A stretch of 7,688 nt of DNA from Desulfocapsa sp. (GCA_030635405.1 DAOVZA010000082.1:1-7688); one strand, 5' to 3'. Shown: positions 1 to 5,942, numbered from the stretch's first letter. Translations and numbers: made by a program. The notes: a model not told the origin generated them from the letters alone.

Positions 1-766
1 AATAATTGTCAAAAACTATGTCCATTCTTTTAAGAGTGGCAGAGATATCTGCAAAGATCACATCCTTTGCTTTTTCAGTGAAAGGGAGAGTGTCAGTCTC
101 TGTGACCAGGCTGTCACCTTTTTCATCTATTAATTCCTGTGCGATATCGTTGATATACTCACCCTGATATCCATCTTCAGGAAATTCGAAAGCTTTGTTT
201 TGTAGTTCAAGATAACGAGCACGAGTGGACTGACCGAGTACACGCATCTGGCGTCCGGCATCGTTGAAGTAGTATTCACGATAGACAGAATGCCCTGTGG
301 CTTCAAGTAATCTGGCAATAGCATCGCCAAGAATAGCCTGCCTGCCATGTCCGATACTTAATGGTCCGGTGGGGTTAGCACTGACAAATTCAACCATGAC
401 ATTTTTGCCATTTCCAACCGTTGAGGTTCCAAAAGAATCTCCAGCCTCGAAAACTGGGCTCAAAACATCCTGCCATACCTTCTGTTTCAGGAAGATATTT
501 ACAAATCCAGGCCCTGCAATCTCCAGTTTCTCAACGATGGTATCATCCTCGCCAAGCAACTCAAGAAGGTGTCCCGCAATTTCTCTTGGGTTCTTCTTCT
601 CGATTCCGGCCATAACCATGGCCATATTGGTTGCATAATCACCCTGTCCATCACGTTTAGGAACATCAACTGAATACTTCCCAGCTGCTTTATCAGACCA
701 CTTCCCTTCACTTACACCCTTCTCAAAACAGGTATCAACCAGTTTTTGTATACGTTCAAGTATCAT
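1..766 (-). CDS. argS: Arginyl-tRNA synthetase, N-terminal part (cut by window start)
   Basis: This class I aminoacyl-tRNA synthetase charges tRNA-Arg with arginine in the cytoplasm. The window holds the first 255 codons of a protein that is usually about 550 residues. Residues 1 to about 110 fit the N-terminal Add1 domain that contacts the tRNA D-loop. The catalytic Rossmann fold then opens with the family signature VEFVSANPTGP at 125-135, and YYFNDAGRQM follows at 165-174. The HIGH-type ATP-binding motif reads S137-I138-G139-H140, so its first histidine is replaced by serine. The C-terminal KMSKS and anticodon-binding regions lie outside the window. I chose the ATG at 766 because it gives the normal N-terminus; the preceding bases hold only a weak GAAAG as ribosome-binding site. 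The start overlaps the alr stop (ATGA), so translation is probably coupled to alr. Identification is secure. Confidence 0.97.
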   Translation of the reverse strand, partial: MILERIQKLVDTCFEKGVSEGKWSDKAAGKYSVDVPKRDGQGDYATNMAMVMAGIEKKNPREIAGHLLELLGEDDTIVEKLEIAGPGFVNIFLKQKVWQDVLSPVFEAGDSFGTSTVGNGKNVMVEFVSANPTGPLSIGHGRQAILGDAIARLLEATGHSVYREYYFNDAGRQMRVLGQSTRARYLELQNKAFEFPEDGYQGEYINDIAQELIDEKGDSLVTETDTLPFTEKAKDVIFADISATLKRMDIVFDNY

Positions 767-1887
767 TCTATGTACTTTCTTTCGTTATTATTTCCAAAGA
801 GACAAAGTACCTCGTATGAGATACTACTCATCCATCCTGCGATTTCATCAGCACTGATGGTGTCCGTATATTGAGAGCCGAGGATGACCACTTCATCCCC
901 TGCCTGCACATCTTCAATCAAAGTGACATCAACCATACATAAATTCATACAGATGCGTCCTCTTATTTTTGCACGTTTACCTCGTATCAACACTTCACCC
1001 TTATTGGACAGGCTTCGCGACAAACCGTCTTCATAACCAACGGGAAGGACAGCAATACGAGTTTCGCTATCTGTTATGTATGTATGTCCATAGCTAATTC
1101 CGGTGCCCGCAGGTACTGCTTTAACCTGAAGCACACGGGTGGAAAAGGACATAACAGGTTTTAATTTTGCACCTTCTTCCTGGCGACTTCCGATTATACC
1201 ATCGGGATAATAACCATAAAGTGATATTCCGGCACGAACCATATCACAATGTGTCCGAGGAAAGTAAAGAATCCCACCTGAGTTTGCAGTATGTCTTATA
1301 ATGTTTTCATTTTTATCTACAATTGCAAATAATTTTTCAAATCGTGAAAATTGTTCTAAAGTATTATTTGAATCTGCCTCATCAGAACGTGGAAAATGAC
1401 TTGCAATACCACCAAAAACAAGGCCTGGCAGTTCTTTTATTGAGTTATAAAATTGTTCGAATTCCTCTGGATATATTCCCAGGCGTGTCATGCCACAATC
1501 AATCTTTACATGAACTTCAACTTCCCTGTTACGTTTTTCAGCTTCAAGAGAAAGTGTCTGAGCACTCTCAAGAGTATAAATTACAGGAGTTAGATTATAC
1601 TCAAAAAAAAGATCCACATCGAGAGGGTCAAAGCCAAGAAAAATAAAAATAGGCTCTTCAATTCCTGAATCACGTAATCGAACCCCTTCTTCAATTTCAG
1701 CAACACCAAACTCAGGACATCCAGCATCACTCAGCACCCGTGCAACCACATTCATGCCATGACCATAAGCATCTGCTTTAATCATGGCAAGTAGGCGGAC
1801 ATTATTACCAACTTGTTCTTTAAGCAGATGATAATTATGGCATAAAGCTGATTTACTGATCCTGATCTGATTAAAAGAGGCTCTCAT
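763..1887 (-). CDS. alr: Alanine racemase
   Basis: This PLP-dependent cytoplasmic enzyme interconverts L- and D-alanine and supplies D-alanine for peptidoglycan. At 374 aa it has the usual family length. The PLP-binding lysine is K37 in MIKADAYGHG (35-44), in the N-terminal TIM-barrel. KIDCGMTRLG (128-137) carries the conserved arginine of the barrel. The catalytic tyrosine of the second monomer is Y266 in GTGISYGHTY. The C-terminal beta domain has GYEDGLSR (284-291) and GRICMNLCMVDV (310-321), followed by SSISYEVLC near the end. In the CMN segment N315 stands where many family members have aspartate. A GGGTAAGGG stretch lies a few bases before the ATG at 1887 and serves as ribosome-binding site. 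The TGA stop overlaps the argS ATG, making an alr-argS operon. A strong hairpin separates alr from the upstream ferredoxin gene. Confidence 0.97.
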   Translation of the reverse strand: MRASFNQIRISKSALCHNYHLLKEQVGNNVRLLAMIKADAYGHGMNVVARVLSDAGCPEFGVAEIEEGVRLRDSGIEEPIFIFLGFDPLDVDLFFEYNLTPVIYTLESAQTLSLEAEKRNREVEVHVKIDCGMTRLGIYPEEFEQFYNSIKELPGLVFGGIASHFPRSDEADSNNTLEQFSRFEKLFAIVDKNENIIRHTANSGGILYFPRTHCDMVRAGISLYGYYPDGIIGSRQEEGAKLKPVMSFSTRVLQVKAVPAGTGISYGHTYITDSETRIAVLPVGYEDGLSRSLSNKGEVLIRGKRAKIRGRICMNLCMVDVTLIEDVQAGDEVVILGSQYTDTISADEIAGWMSSISYEVLCLFGNNNERKYIE

Positions 1888-1914
1888 CTTTCCCTTACCC
1901 TAGAAATAGAACAA

Positions 1915-1942
1915 GCCCATTCCCCCCGAAGGGAAAATGGGC
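1915..1942 (-). terminator. UUCG-tetraloop hairpin between ferredoxin gene and alr
   Basis: Read on the minus strand, GCCCATTTTCCC pairs over 12 positions with GGGGGAATGGGC (two pairs are G-U) around a TTCG tetraloop closed by C-G. This is a very stable RNA hairpin. It starts 26 bases after the ferredoxin stop and is followed by TTGTTCTATTTC, an imperfect U-rich tail. It fits an intrinsic terminator or partial attenuator that lowers transcription into alr. Only 27 bases separate it from the alr ATG, too few for a separate complete promoter. Confidence 0.75.
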
Positions 1943-1968
1943 CTGCAACAAACCGATTTCTAAGTGAC

Positions 1969-2157
1969 TTAGACTTCAGTTACGGTGATAGCGCCTTCAG
2001 GACAAACTTCAACGCAGGTCTCACAACCGAGACATTCGTCTTCTTCAACTACTTCAGCTTTACCGTCTACCATCTCATAAACCTGAGCAGGACAAGCGTT
2101 TACACATTCTTCATCACCAGCACATTTATCTTTGTCTACAATTACTTCCCAACCCAT
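1969..2157 (-). CDS. Small ferredoxin with two Fe-S cluster motifs (Desulfovibrio type)
   Basis: This 62-aa soluble electron carrier has two cluster-binding motifs. The second is a standard [4Fe-4S] motif, C42-x2-C45-x2-C48 with C52-P53. The first reads C12-x2-D15-x2-C18 with C22-P23, so aspartate sits where the second cysteine would be. In known ferredoxins such as Desulfovibrio africanus FdIII and Pyrococcus furiosus ferredoxin, this pattern gives a [3Fe-4S] cluster that can convert to [4Fe-4S] with an Asp ligand. The two-fold symmetric, highly acidic sequence is typical of sulfate reducers. A clear AGGAG lies seven bases before the ATG at 2157. The gene has its own long leader and a hairpin after its stop, so it is probably mostly monocistronic. 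Its redox partner cannot be told from the neighbours. Confidence 0.95.
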   Translation of the reverse strand: MGWEVIVDKDKCAGDEECVNACPAQVYEMVDGKAEVVEEDECLGCETCVEVCPEGAITVTEV

Positions 2158-2190
2158 AACAATCTCCTAGAATAAAAAAATAAATAATCA

Positions 2191-2208
2191 GATACAAAAC
2201 CATGTATC
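2191..2208. repeat. Inverted repeat in ferredoxin leader
   Basis: GATACA (2191-2196) and TGTATC (2203-2208) form a perfect 6-bp dyad around a 6-base centre. On the minus strand it is followed within a few bases by TTATTTATTTTTTTATT, just before the ferredoxin ribosome-binding site. It could be a weak attenuator-like hairpin or a regulator site in the leader; the stem is AT-rich and weak. Confidence 0.4.
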
Positions 2209-2264
2209 AGTCTCTGTTCCTATAAACATTAACATGTAGTGGAACACAATTTTAATGTATAGAT

Positions 2265-2293
2265 CAGATAATTCACCACCTATAGTTTGTCAA
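2265..2293 (-). promoter_or_regulatory. Candidate promoter of the ferredoxin gene
   Basis: On the minus strand a perfect TTGACA (-35, 2293-2288) is followed after 17 bases by TATCTG (-10, 2270-2265), which matches TATAAT only in its first three bases. The start would be near 2258, giving a leader of about 100 bases. A less good alternative on the same strand is TTGTGT with TTTATA nearer the gene. Confidence 0.45.
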
Positions 2294-2305
2294 GTATATT
2301 CCGTT

Positions 2306-2326
2306 GAATTCCATAAGGAATTCCAT
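2306..2326. repeat. GAATTCCAT direct and inverted repeat, possible operator
   Basis: GAATTCCAT occurs at 2306-2314 and again at 2318-2326, a 12-base period or about one helical turn. The same bases also form a perfect inverted repeat: GAATTCC (2306-2312), ATAA, GGAATTC (2317-2323). The element sits just upstream of the candidate ferredoxin -35 box and about 60 bases upstream of the plus-strand -35 box. It looks like a dimer-binding site for a regulator of one or both divergent genes. The regulator is unknown. Confidence 0.45.
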
Positions 2327-2385
2327 CATAAGCGAACGTTCTTCAAAAAAGCTTTAAACCCTCTATCCATGAGAGGAAAAAGACA

Positions 2386-2413
2386 TTGACCACTGACGGA
2401 TTTGTCTTATATT
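2386..2413 (+). promoter_or_regulatory. Candidate sigma-70 promoter of the 120-aa gene
   Basis: TTGACC (-35, 2386-2391) and TATATT (-10, 2408-2413) are separated by 16 bases and lie about 50 bases before the ATG at 2463. Both boxes are close to consensus. The start would be near 2420, giving a short leader with a weak GAGAGA ribosome-binding site at 2451-2456. Confidence 0.65.
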
Positions 2414-2462
2414 GTGACTTCTTCACTATCCTTTTAAAAACCAATAAACTGAGAGATCTATA

Positions 2463-2825
2463 ATGGCAAAGAAAACAAAATCAGCGAAAAACCTCAAAAA
2501 GAATGCTCTCGTGGCTGAAAAGAATGAAGAGGCCATGATAGAAGGAATCCTTGAGGGAAGTCCTGACGGTATTGGAGTTGTTATTGTCCGCCTAGAATGT
2601 GGCTGTAAAAAAATGGCTGCCGTTGCCAAGGATGGCGAACCCGCTTCCAAACTCATTATATACAGAGATCAGGCGGAAAGTATCTGTGACCAATGTAAAA
2701 AAGACGACGGCGATTTCATGCGTGTCACAGAAGCATTTATTCATTGGTCCAAACCAGAGCCAAGTGACGCAGCAAAAGAAAACATAAATGCTAAAGTGCT
2801 TGGCAATATACCAACGATCAACTGA
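2463..2825 (+). CDS. Uncharacterised 120-aa protein with C-x-C and C-x2-C pairs
   Basis: I do not recognise a named family. The product is soluble, with no signal peptide or membrane segment. Its first 22 residues are lysine-rich (MAKKTKSAKN...), which could bind nucleic acid or simply be disordered. The core has a beta-rich stretch (GIGVVIVRLECGC) with C46 and C48, then a 26-residue spacer and C75-D-Q-C78. This spacing of two cysteine pairs suggests one zinc or other metal site, like a small zinc-ribbon fold. A charged segment with W95 and a hydrophilic tail follow. The ATG at 2463 is supported by a good promoter but only a weak GAGAGA ribosome-binding site eight bases or less upstream. It is transcribed divergently from the ferredoxin gene, possibly under shared control. 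Coding is supported by frame length and the conserved-looking cysteine pattern; function is unknown. Confidence 0.85.
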   Translation: MAKKTKSAKNLKKNALVAEKNEEAMIEGILEGSPDGIGVVIVRLECGCKKMAAVAKDGEPASKLIIYRDQAESICDQCKKDDGDFMRVTEAFIHWSKPEPSDAAKENINAKVLGNIPTIN

Positions 2826-2839
2826 TTACTCCCCATACA

Positions 2840-2878
2840 ATGCAGAAGTACAGTTCAACGCAATCTGTATTTCTGCAT
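2840..2878 (+). terminator. Long hairpin after the 120-aa gene
   Basis: ATGCAGAAGTACAG (2840-2853) pairs with the complementary arm at 2865-2878 over 14 positions, with one G-U pair, around an 11-base loop. It begins 15 bases after the stop. There is no run of T after it (GTTAATTAAG follows), so it is not a standard intrinsic terminator. It may stabilise the 3' end of the mRNA or act together with the next hairpin. Confidence 0.5.
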
Positions 2879-2942
2879 GTTAATTAAGCCCTCTAATCAT
2901 CCTAATTTTCATTCCTTTCAAACAGTTTTACCCCTTCAGAGA

Positions 2943-2992
2943 ACTTGCATTTGAGCCCAATAAGGGTTATCACTGTGCAAGTCATTTTGTTT
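2943..2992 (+). terminator. Candidate intrinsic terminator before the OmpA-like gene
   Basis: ACTTGCA (2943-2949) and TGCAAGT (2976-2982) form a perfect 7-bp outer stem. Inside it, AGCCC and GGGTT pair around AATAA, with one G-U. The tail CATTTTGTTT is T-rich. This could end transcription from the 120-aa gene. The same dyad could instead be a regulator site for the next gene, so the call is tentative. Confidence 0.4.
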
Positions 2993-3015
2993 ACCTATTA
3001 ATGGTAGACTTTAAA
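2987..3015 (+). promoter_or_regulatory. Weak candidate promoter of the OmpA-like gene
   Basis: TTGTTT (2987-2992) and TTTAAA (3010-3015) have a 17-base spacer and lie about 50 bases before the start at 3065. An ATGGT/ACCAT dyad (3001-3005, 3015-3019) overlaps the -10 box. The match is modest. The remaining intergenic sequence from 2826 offers little better. Confidence 0.25.
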
Positions 3016-3064
3016 CCATCCCAGATTCATAAAATCGCTTAACCTATCTTCGGGGAAATATCCA

Positions 3065-5584
3065 ATGGGAAACACAACCAAAATTATCTATAGTGGTGTA
3101 CTTGCAATACTTATCGTCTCGTTATTCTTAATTTTCTACATGCAGAAAAGTGCCCAGCTTGTCCTCGACAATCAAGCGATCCAGCAGACAGTTACTAAAA
3201 ATGAACAGACAATAGCCAACATTCAGCAATCTCTGGATGAAACTAATATTTTAGTTGAAGATGCCAAAAAACAGAATAGCGAGATGAACAGTGCTATTCC
3301 TGAACTCAAAACCAGTATCACTGCTCTTGAGACCGAGAAGACTGATCTTGCACAGAATCTTCAAGTACTTCAGGAACAATTAACTGAACAACTTGCAAGT
3401 GCCAAAGAAGAGCAGGTAAAACTCACTCAGCTCCAACAGCAAAGTGAAGAGCAGCAGAATCAGCTGGCAACTTCAGAAGCACAAAACAGTGCAACCACTG
3501 AAAGTCTTACAGAAACACAAGGCTCACTTGATGCAAAAAAAAAAGAATTAATTCAACTTGCAGCAGCCCTGAAAGAGAAAAATCAGGCCATCACCTTTTA
3601 TAGTGAAAAACTTGAAGAAGGTGCCGAGTTACTACGTATTGCCGAAACTGCACATGCCAACAAAGCGATGAACCTGACTCTGGTTCTCGATGAGTTAGCA
3701 ATAAAAACTAAGCTCCTCTCAGAACTTCAGGACAAGGTTGCACAACTTTCAGGTGTTCCTGCTTACTCTGAATCATCCTCAGCCGTTAAGAATAATTCTT
3801 CTGTGGTTTCTGAGATCAATGCTCTTATTGTAAAGATGAATCGGGATAATGCTACTAACTCAAAGAAGCAACTTCCACGGGCTATATCCCAAATAAAAGA
3901 GCTTGAAATTAACAATTCCACATTACAAGCCAACATCAATGAACAAAGTGCTCGTATCCAAGGCCTGTTAGGTGAGTTAGAGAATAAAGAACAGGCATTC
4001 ACCTCTGAGCAGGCTAAACTTAAACAGCAAGAAATAGACAATCACACATTAGATGACGAAATTGTGAATCTTCGCTTGGTTGAGGCGCAAGCCAACCAAG
4101 CTCTGACACAAGTGAAGGTTCTGTTAATAGATAAAGAAGCTGAATTAGCAAATAACATATTGCAGGCCGAAGAAAACAACGCTTCACTGACAGAAAAGAT
4201 CACAGCACTTGAACAGCAAGTAAATAATGCTCTGGAAAGCAATTCAGCATTAACTGAGAATATAGCCCAGAATGAATCAAGCATTACTGAACAACAAAGC
4301 TCAAACGACACACTTAACAGTGAACTTTCTTCTACAAAATCAGGACTCGAAAATGCACTTGCTGAGCTTGCACTTCTCACTACTGACATAGAAACTGCCA
4401 AAACAACACTACAAGAACATGTCCAGGAAAACAGCTCTCTATCAACAAAAGCTGAAGAAACTATGGCTGAGCTGACACAGGCCCGTGAGCAGATCGAAAC
4501 TCTAACTGCACAATCTTCCGAGTTACAAAACAGCAGCGAATTACAAGCCCAGGAAATCACTTCGCTACAAGGATCCCTGGAAGAACAGGCTGCATCGATA
4601 ACAACAGCACAGACTGAACTGGATGCTAAACTTGCGGCTGCAGAAATTTCTCTTCAAATCGCACAGGAAGAATCAAGCTCTCTGAAAGAAGAACTTGAAG
4701 CTTCCACCGCGACAGCTACAGAAAAAGATTCTACCATTCAGCAATTAACTGATCAAGCATCCGCAAACAACAGTGTCGAGCTCGAAGAGAAGATTGCAAC
4801 GCTCATGGATGAAGCTGTTGCTGCAAAAACTGCTACTGATGAGCGAATCGAAGAACTTACAGGTCTCATTGCTACAAAGGATGCATCCATTCAAGAGTTA
4901 GCAACTGAGGTCGATGCCAGTAAAGAGCAACTCGCAACATTACAGACAACTGAGCAGGAATTGACTGACAGTATAAATCAGATCACCACCCTTGAAGGTA
5001 CAATTGCAGCCTTAACTGCTGAAAGAGATCAACTCGTACTTATGACCACTGACAGTGACAACGACGGTGTGTCTGATGCTAAAGATACCTGCCCTGAAAC
5101 ACTTGAGGGAACCGATGTCAACGAACAGGGTTGTGAGAAAGATACTGATAATGATGGCCTCGTTAACAGCCTGGATCTCTGTCCTGGCACTGCATCCGAT
5201 ACAACAATAAACAAAGCCGGTTGTTCAGAAGATCAAACCACCGTTGTTCTTGAAGGAATTAATTTTCAGCTTGGAACCGCAGAGCTTGCTGAAAGTGCCC
5301 ATGGTGCCCTTAATATTGCTGCAAACATCCTCCAGAAGAATCCTGAACTTAATATGGAAGTAGCAGGACACACCGACTCCATAGGTGAAGCTGAATCTAA
5401 CCTGCAACTTTCAACACTGCGTGCAGAATCAGTACTTAACTATCTTGTATCAAGAGGTGTTGCTGCTGAACGTCTTCAGGCGAAAGGATATGGCGCGAAT
5501 GAGCCAATTGCTGATAACACAAGTAATGCCGGACGTGCTAAAAATCGTAGAGTTGAGCTTAAAAGAACTGAAGTTAGCGAATAA
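3065..5584 (+). CDS. Membrane-anchored long coiled-coil protein with TSP3 repeats and OmpA domain
   Basis: This 839-aa envelope protein probably tethers the inner membrane to the cell wall. A single hydrophobic helix at about 7-26 looks like an uncleaved anchor or signal-anchor; no clear signal-peptidase site follows. Residues from about 28 to 660 are Gln/Glu/Ala/Leu/Ser-rich and predicted coiled coil. A break occurs around P232-P271, and there is then no proline until P677. Two calcium-binding type-3 repeats follow, DSDNDGVSD from 663 and DTDNDGL from 693, each with a paired-cysteine loop (C676/C690 and C706/C720). The OmpA-like peptidoglycan-binding domain spans about 727-835. D771 (GHTD) and R786 (LRAE) have the same 15-residue spacing as the diaminopimelate-binding pair of E. 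coli OmpA. GGGGA lies eight bases before the ATG. The gene stands alone and ends in a strong terminator. An A10 run at 3535-3544 is a potential slippage site. The long coil is family-variable, so the specific role is unknown. Confidence 0.92.
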   Translation: MGNTTKIIYSGVLAILIVSLFLIFYMQKSAQLVLDNQAIQQTVTKNEQTIANIQQSLDETNILVEDAKKQNSEMNSAIPELKTSITALETEKTDLAQNLQVLQEQLTEQLASAKEEQVKLTQLQQQSEEQQNQLATSEAQNSATTESLTETQGSLDAKKKELIQLAAALKEKNQAITFYSEKLEEGAELLRIAETAHANKAMNLTLVLDELAIKTKLLSELQDKVAQLSGVPAYSESSSAVKNNSSVVSEINALIVKMNRDNATNSKKQLPRAISQIKELEINNSTLQANINEQSARIQGLLGELENKEQAFTSEQAKLKQQEIDNHTLDDEIVNLRLVEAQANQALTQVKVLLIDKEAELANNILQAEENNASLTEKITALEQQVNNALESNSALTENIAQNESSITEQQSSNDTLNSELSSTKSGLENALAELALLTTDIETAKTTLQEHVQENSSLSTKAEETMAELTQAREQIETLTAQSSELQNSSELQAQEITSLQGSLEEQAASITTAQTELDAKLAAAEISLQIAQEESSSLKEELEASTATATEKDSTIQQLTDQASANNSVELEEKIATLMDEAVAAKTATDERIEELTGLIATKDASIQELATEVDASKEQLATLQTTEQELTDSINQITTLEGTIAALTAERDQLVLMTTDSDNDGVSDAKDTCPETLEGTDVNEQGCEKDTDNDGLVNSLDLCPGTASDTTINKAGCSEDQTTVVLEGINFQLGTAELAESAHGALNIAANILQKNPELNMEVAGHTDSIGEAESNLQLSTLRAESVLNYLVSRGVAAERLQAKGYGANEPIADNTSNAGRAKNRRVELKRTEVSE
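3535..3544 (+). repeat. Run of ten A inside the coiled-coil gene
   Basis: Ten consecutive A encode the end of A157 and K158-K160. If polymerase, replication or ribosome slips, the frame is lost quickly. One frame stops at TAA 3549-3551 and the other at TAG 3601-3603. Both would give a product of about 160-180 residues with only the membrane helix and the first part of the coil. Confidence 0.8.
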
Positions 5585-5645
5585 ATTAAATACTAGTCTC
5601 GTGGTGGACAGAAGATAACGAGGCATATCTTATAGAATAATGTTT

Positions 5646-5682
5646 TCCCAGGTATACTAATCGTGTACCTGGGATTTTTTTT
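5646..5682 (+). terminator. Intrinsic terminator of the OmpA-like gene
   Basis: TCCCAGGTA (5646-5654) pairs with TACCTGGGA (5666-5674). Three further pairs, one of them G-U, extend the stem to 12 around a TAATC loop. Eight T follow directly (5675-5682). It lies about 60 bases after the stop and is a textbook rho-independent terminator for the plus strand. On the minus strand no T run follows, so it is a poor terminator for the converging small gene. Confidence 0.93.
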
Positions 5683-5691
5683 GCCTAACGA

Positions 5692-5886
5692 TTATTTTAT
5701 CGAACAACTCATATCTTCACCACAACACATGGGTGACTTGATCTTGCCATGTCCATTCGGACACTTTGAAATCTGTACTTCCGTTCCATCTTCCAATTTT
5801 AACGTATCATTCACAAGTGGAGCATCACATTTAGCACATGTTGCGTTAACAGCCATACCACATTTTGAACATTTATATGTTTCCAT
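5692..5886 (-). CDS. Small eight-cysteine putative metal-binding protein
   Basis: This 64-aa soluble protein has two tight pairs, C6-x2-C9 and C17-x2-C20, the usual knuckles of a four-cysteine zinc or iron site. A middle segment (LVNDTLKLEDGTEVQ) is followed by a second cysteine group, C42-P-N-G-H46 and C54-C55-G-E-D-M with C61. The CCGEDM ending resembles the metal-binding end of desulforedoxin and desulfoferrodoxin N-terminal domains, but the rest does not match them. It may therefore bind one or two Zn or Fe ions. GAGGAA six bases before the ATG is a good ribosome-binding site, and a candidate promoter lies just upstream. It follows the amidase gene by about 100 bases on the same strand. 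A function such as redox, regulation or chaperoning cannot be chosen from sequence. Confidence 0.88.
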   Translation of the reverse strand: METYKCSKCGMAVNATCAKCDAPLVNDTLKLEDGTEVQISKCPNGHGKIKSPMCCGEDMSCSIK

Positions 5887-5913
5887 TCTGTATTCCTCTT
5901 TTGAAGTGTTAAT

Positions 5914-5942
5914 ATTATGACCACCAATGGCAGTCTCGGCAA
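5914..5942 (-). promoter_or_regulatory. Candidate promoter of the small eight-cysteine gene
   Basis: On the minus strand TTGCCG (-35, 5942-5937) and CATAAT (-10, 5919-5914) are separated by exactly 17 bases and sit about 30 bases before the ATG. The start would be near 5907. This suggests the gene can be expressed independently of the upstream amidase. Confidence 0.55.

Larger units (their letters stand above)
2158..2462. other. Divergent intergenic region (305 bases)
   Basis: This gap lies between the 5' ends of the ferredoxin gene (minus) and the 120-aa gene (plus). It holds one candidate promoter for each direction, a dyad in the ferredoxin leader, a GAATTCCAT repeat pair between the promoters, and an 8-bp palindrome GAACGTTC at 2334-2341. 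I see no open reading frame worth calling and no tRNA-like fold in it. Confidence 0.7.

Noticed and set aside
311..322. Asn in the alanine racemase CMN segment (N315) as a lesion
   Set aside because: The segment is otherwise intact, Asn appears tolerated at this position in the family as far as I recall, and all core catalytic residues are present. The coordinates given refer to residue numbers in the alr product.
297..638. A 113-codon plus-strand open frame
   Set aside because: It is antisense to argS, whose reading frame carries conserved motifs. The product is low-complexity Ser/Pro/Phe with no recognisable domain.
770..781. ATGTACTTTCTT is repeated exactly at 7384-7395, both times at the 3' end of a minus-strand gene
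   Set aside because: One or two shared 12-mers are expected by chance in a window of this size, and both copies are within coding sequence.
1323..1646. A 107-codon plus-strand open frame
   Set aside because: It is antisense to alr, which is secure from its PLP lysine and catalytic tyrosine. It has no supporting start signals.
2360..2376. CCTCT/AGAGG hairpin upstream of the plus-strand promoter
   Set aside because: The stem has only five pairs with a 7-base loop and no convincing T run on either strand.
4042..4560. A 172-codon open frame on the minus strand, with a similar 92-codon frame at 3763-4041
   Set aside because: It lies wholly inside the coiled-coil gene and its Ser/Cys/Leu/Val-rich product is the antisense reading of Gln/Glu/Ala/Leu-rich codons. 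No ribosome-binding site or domain was seen.
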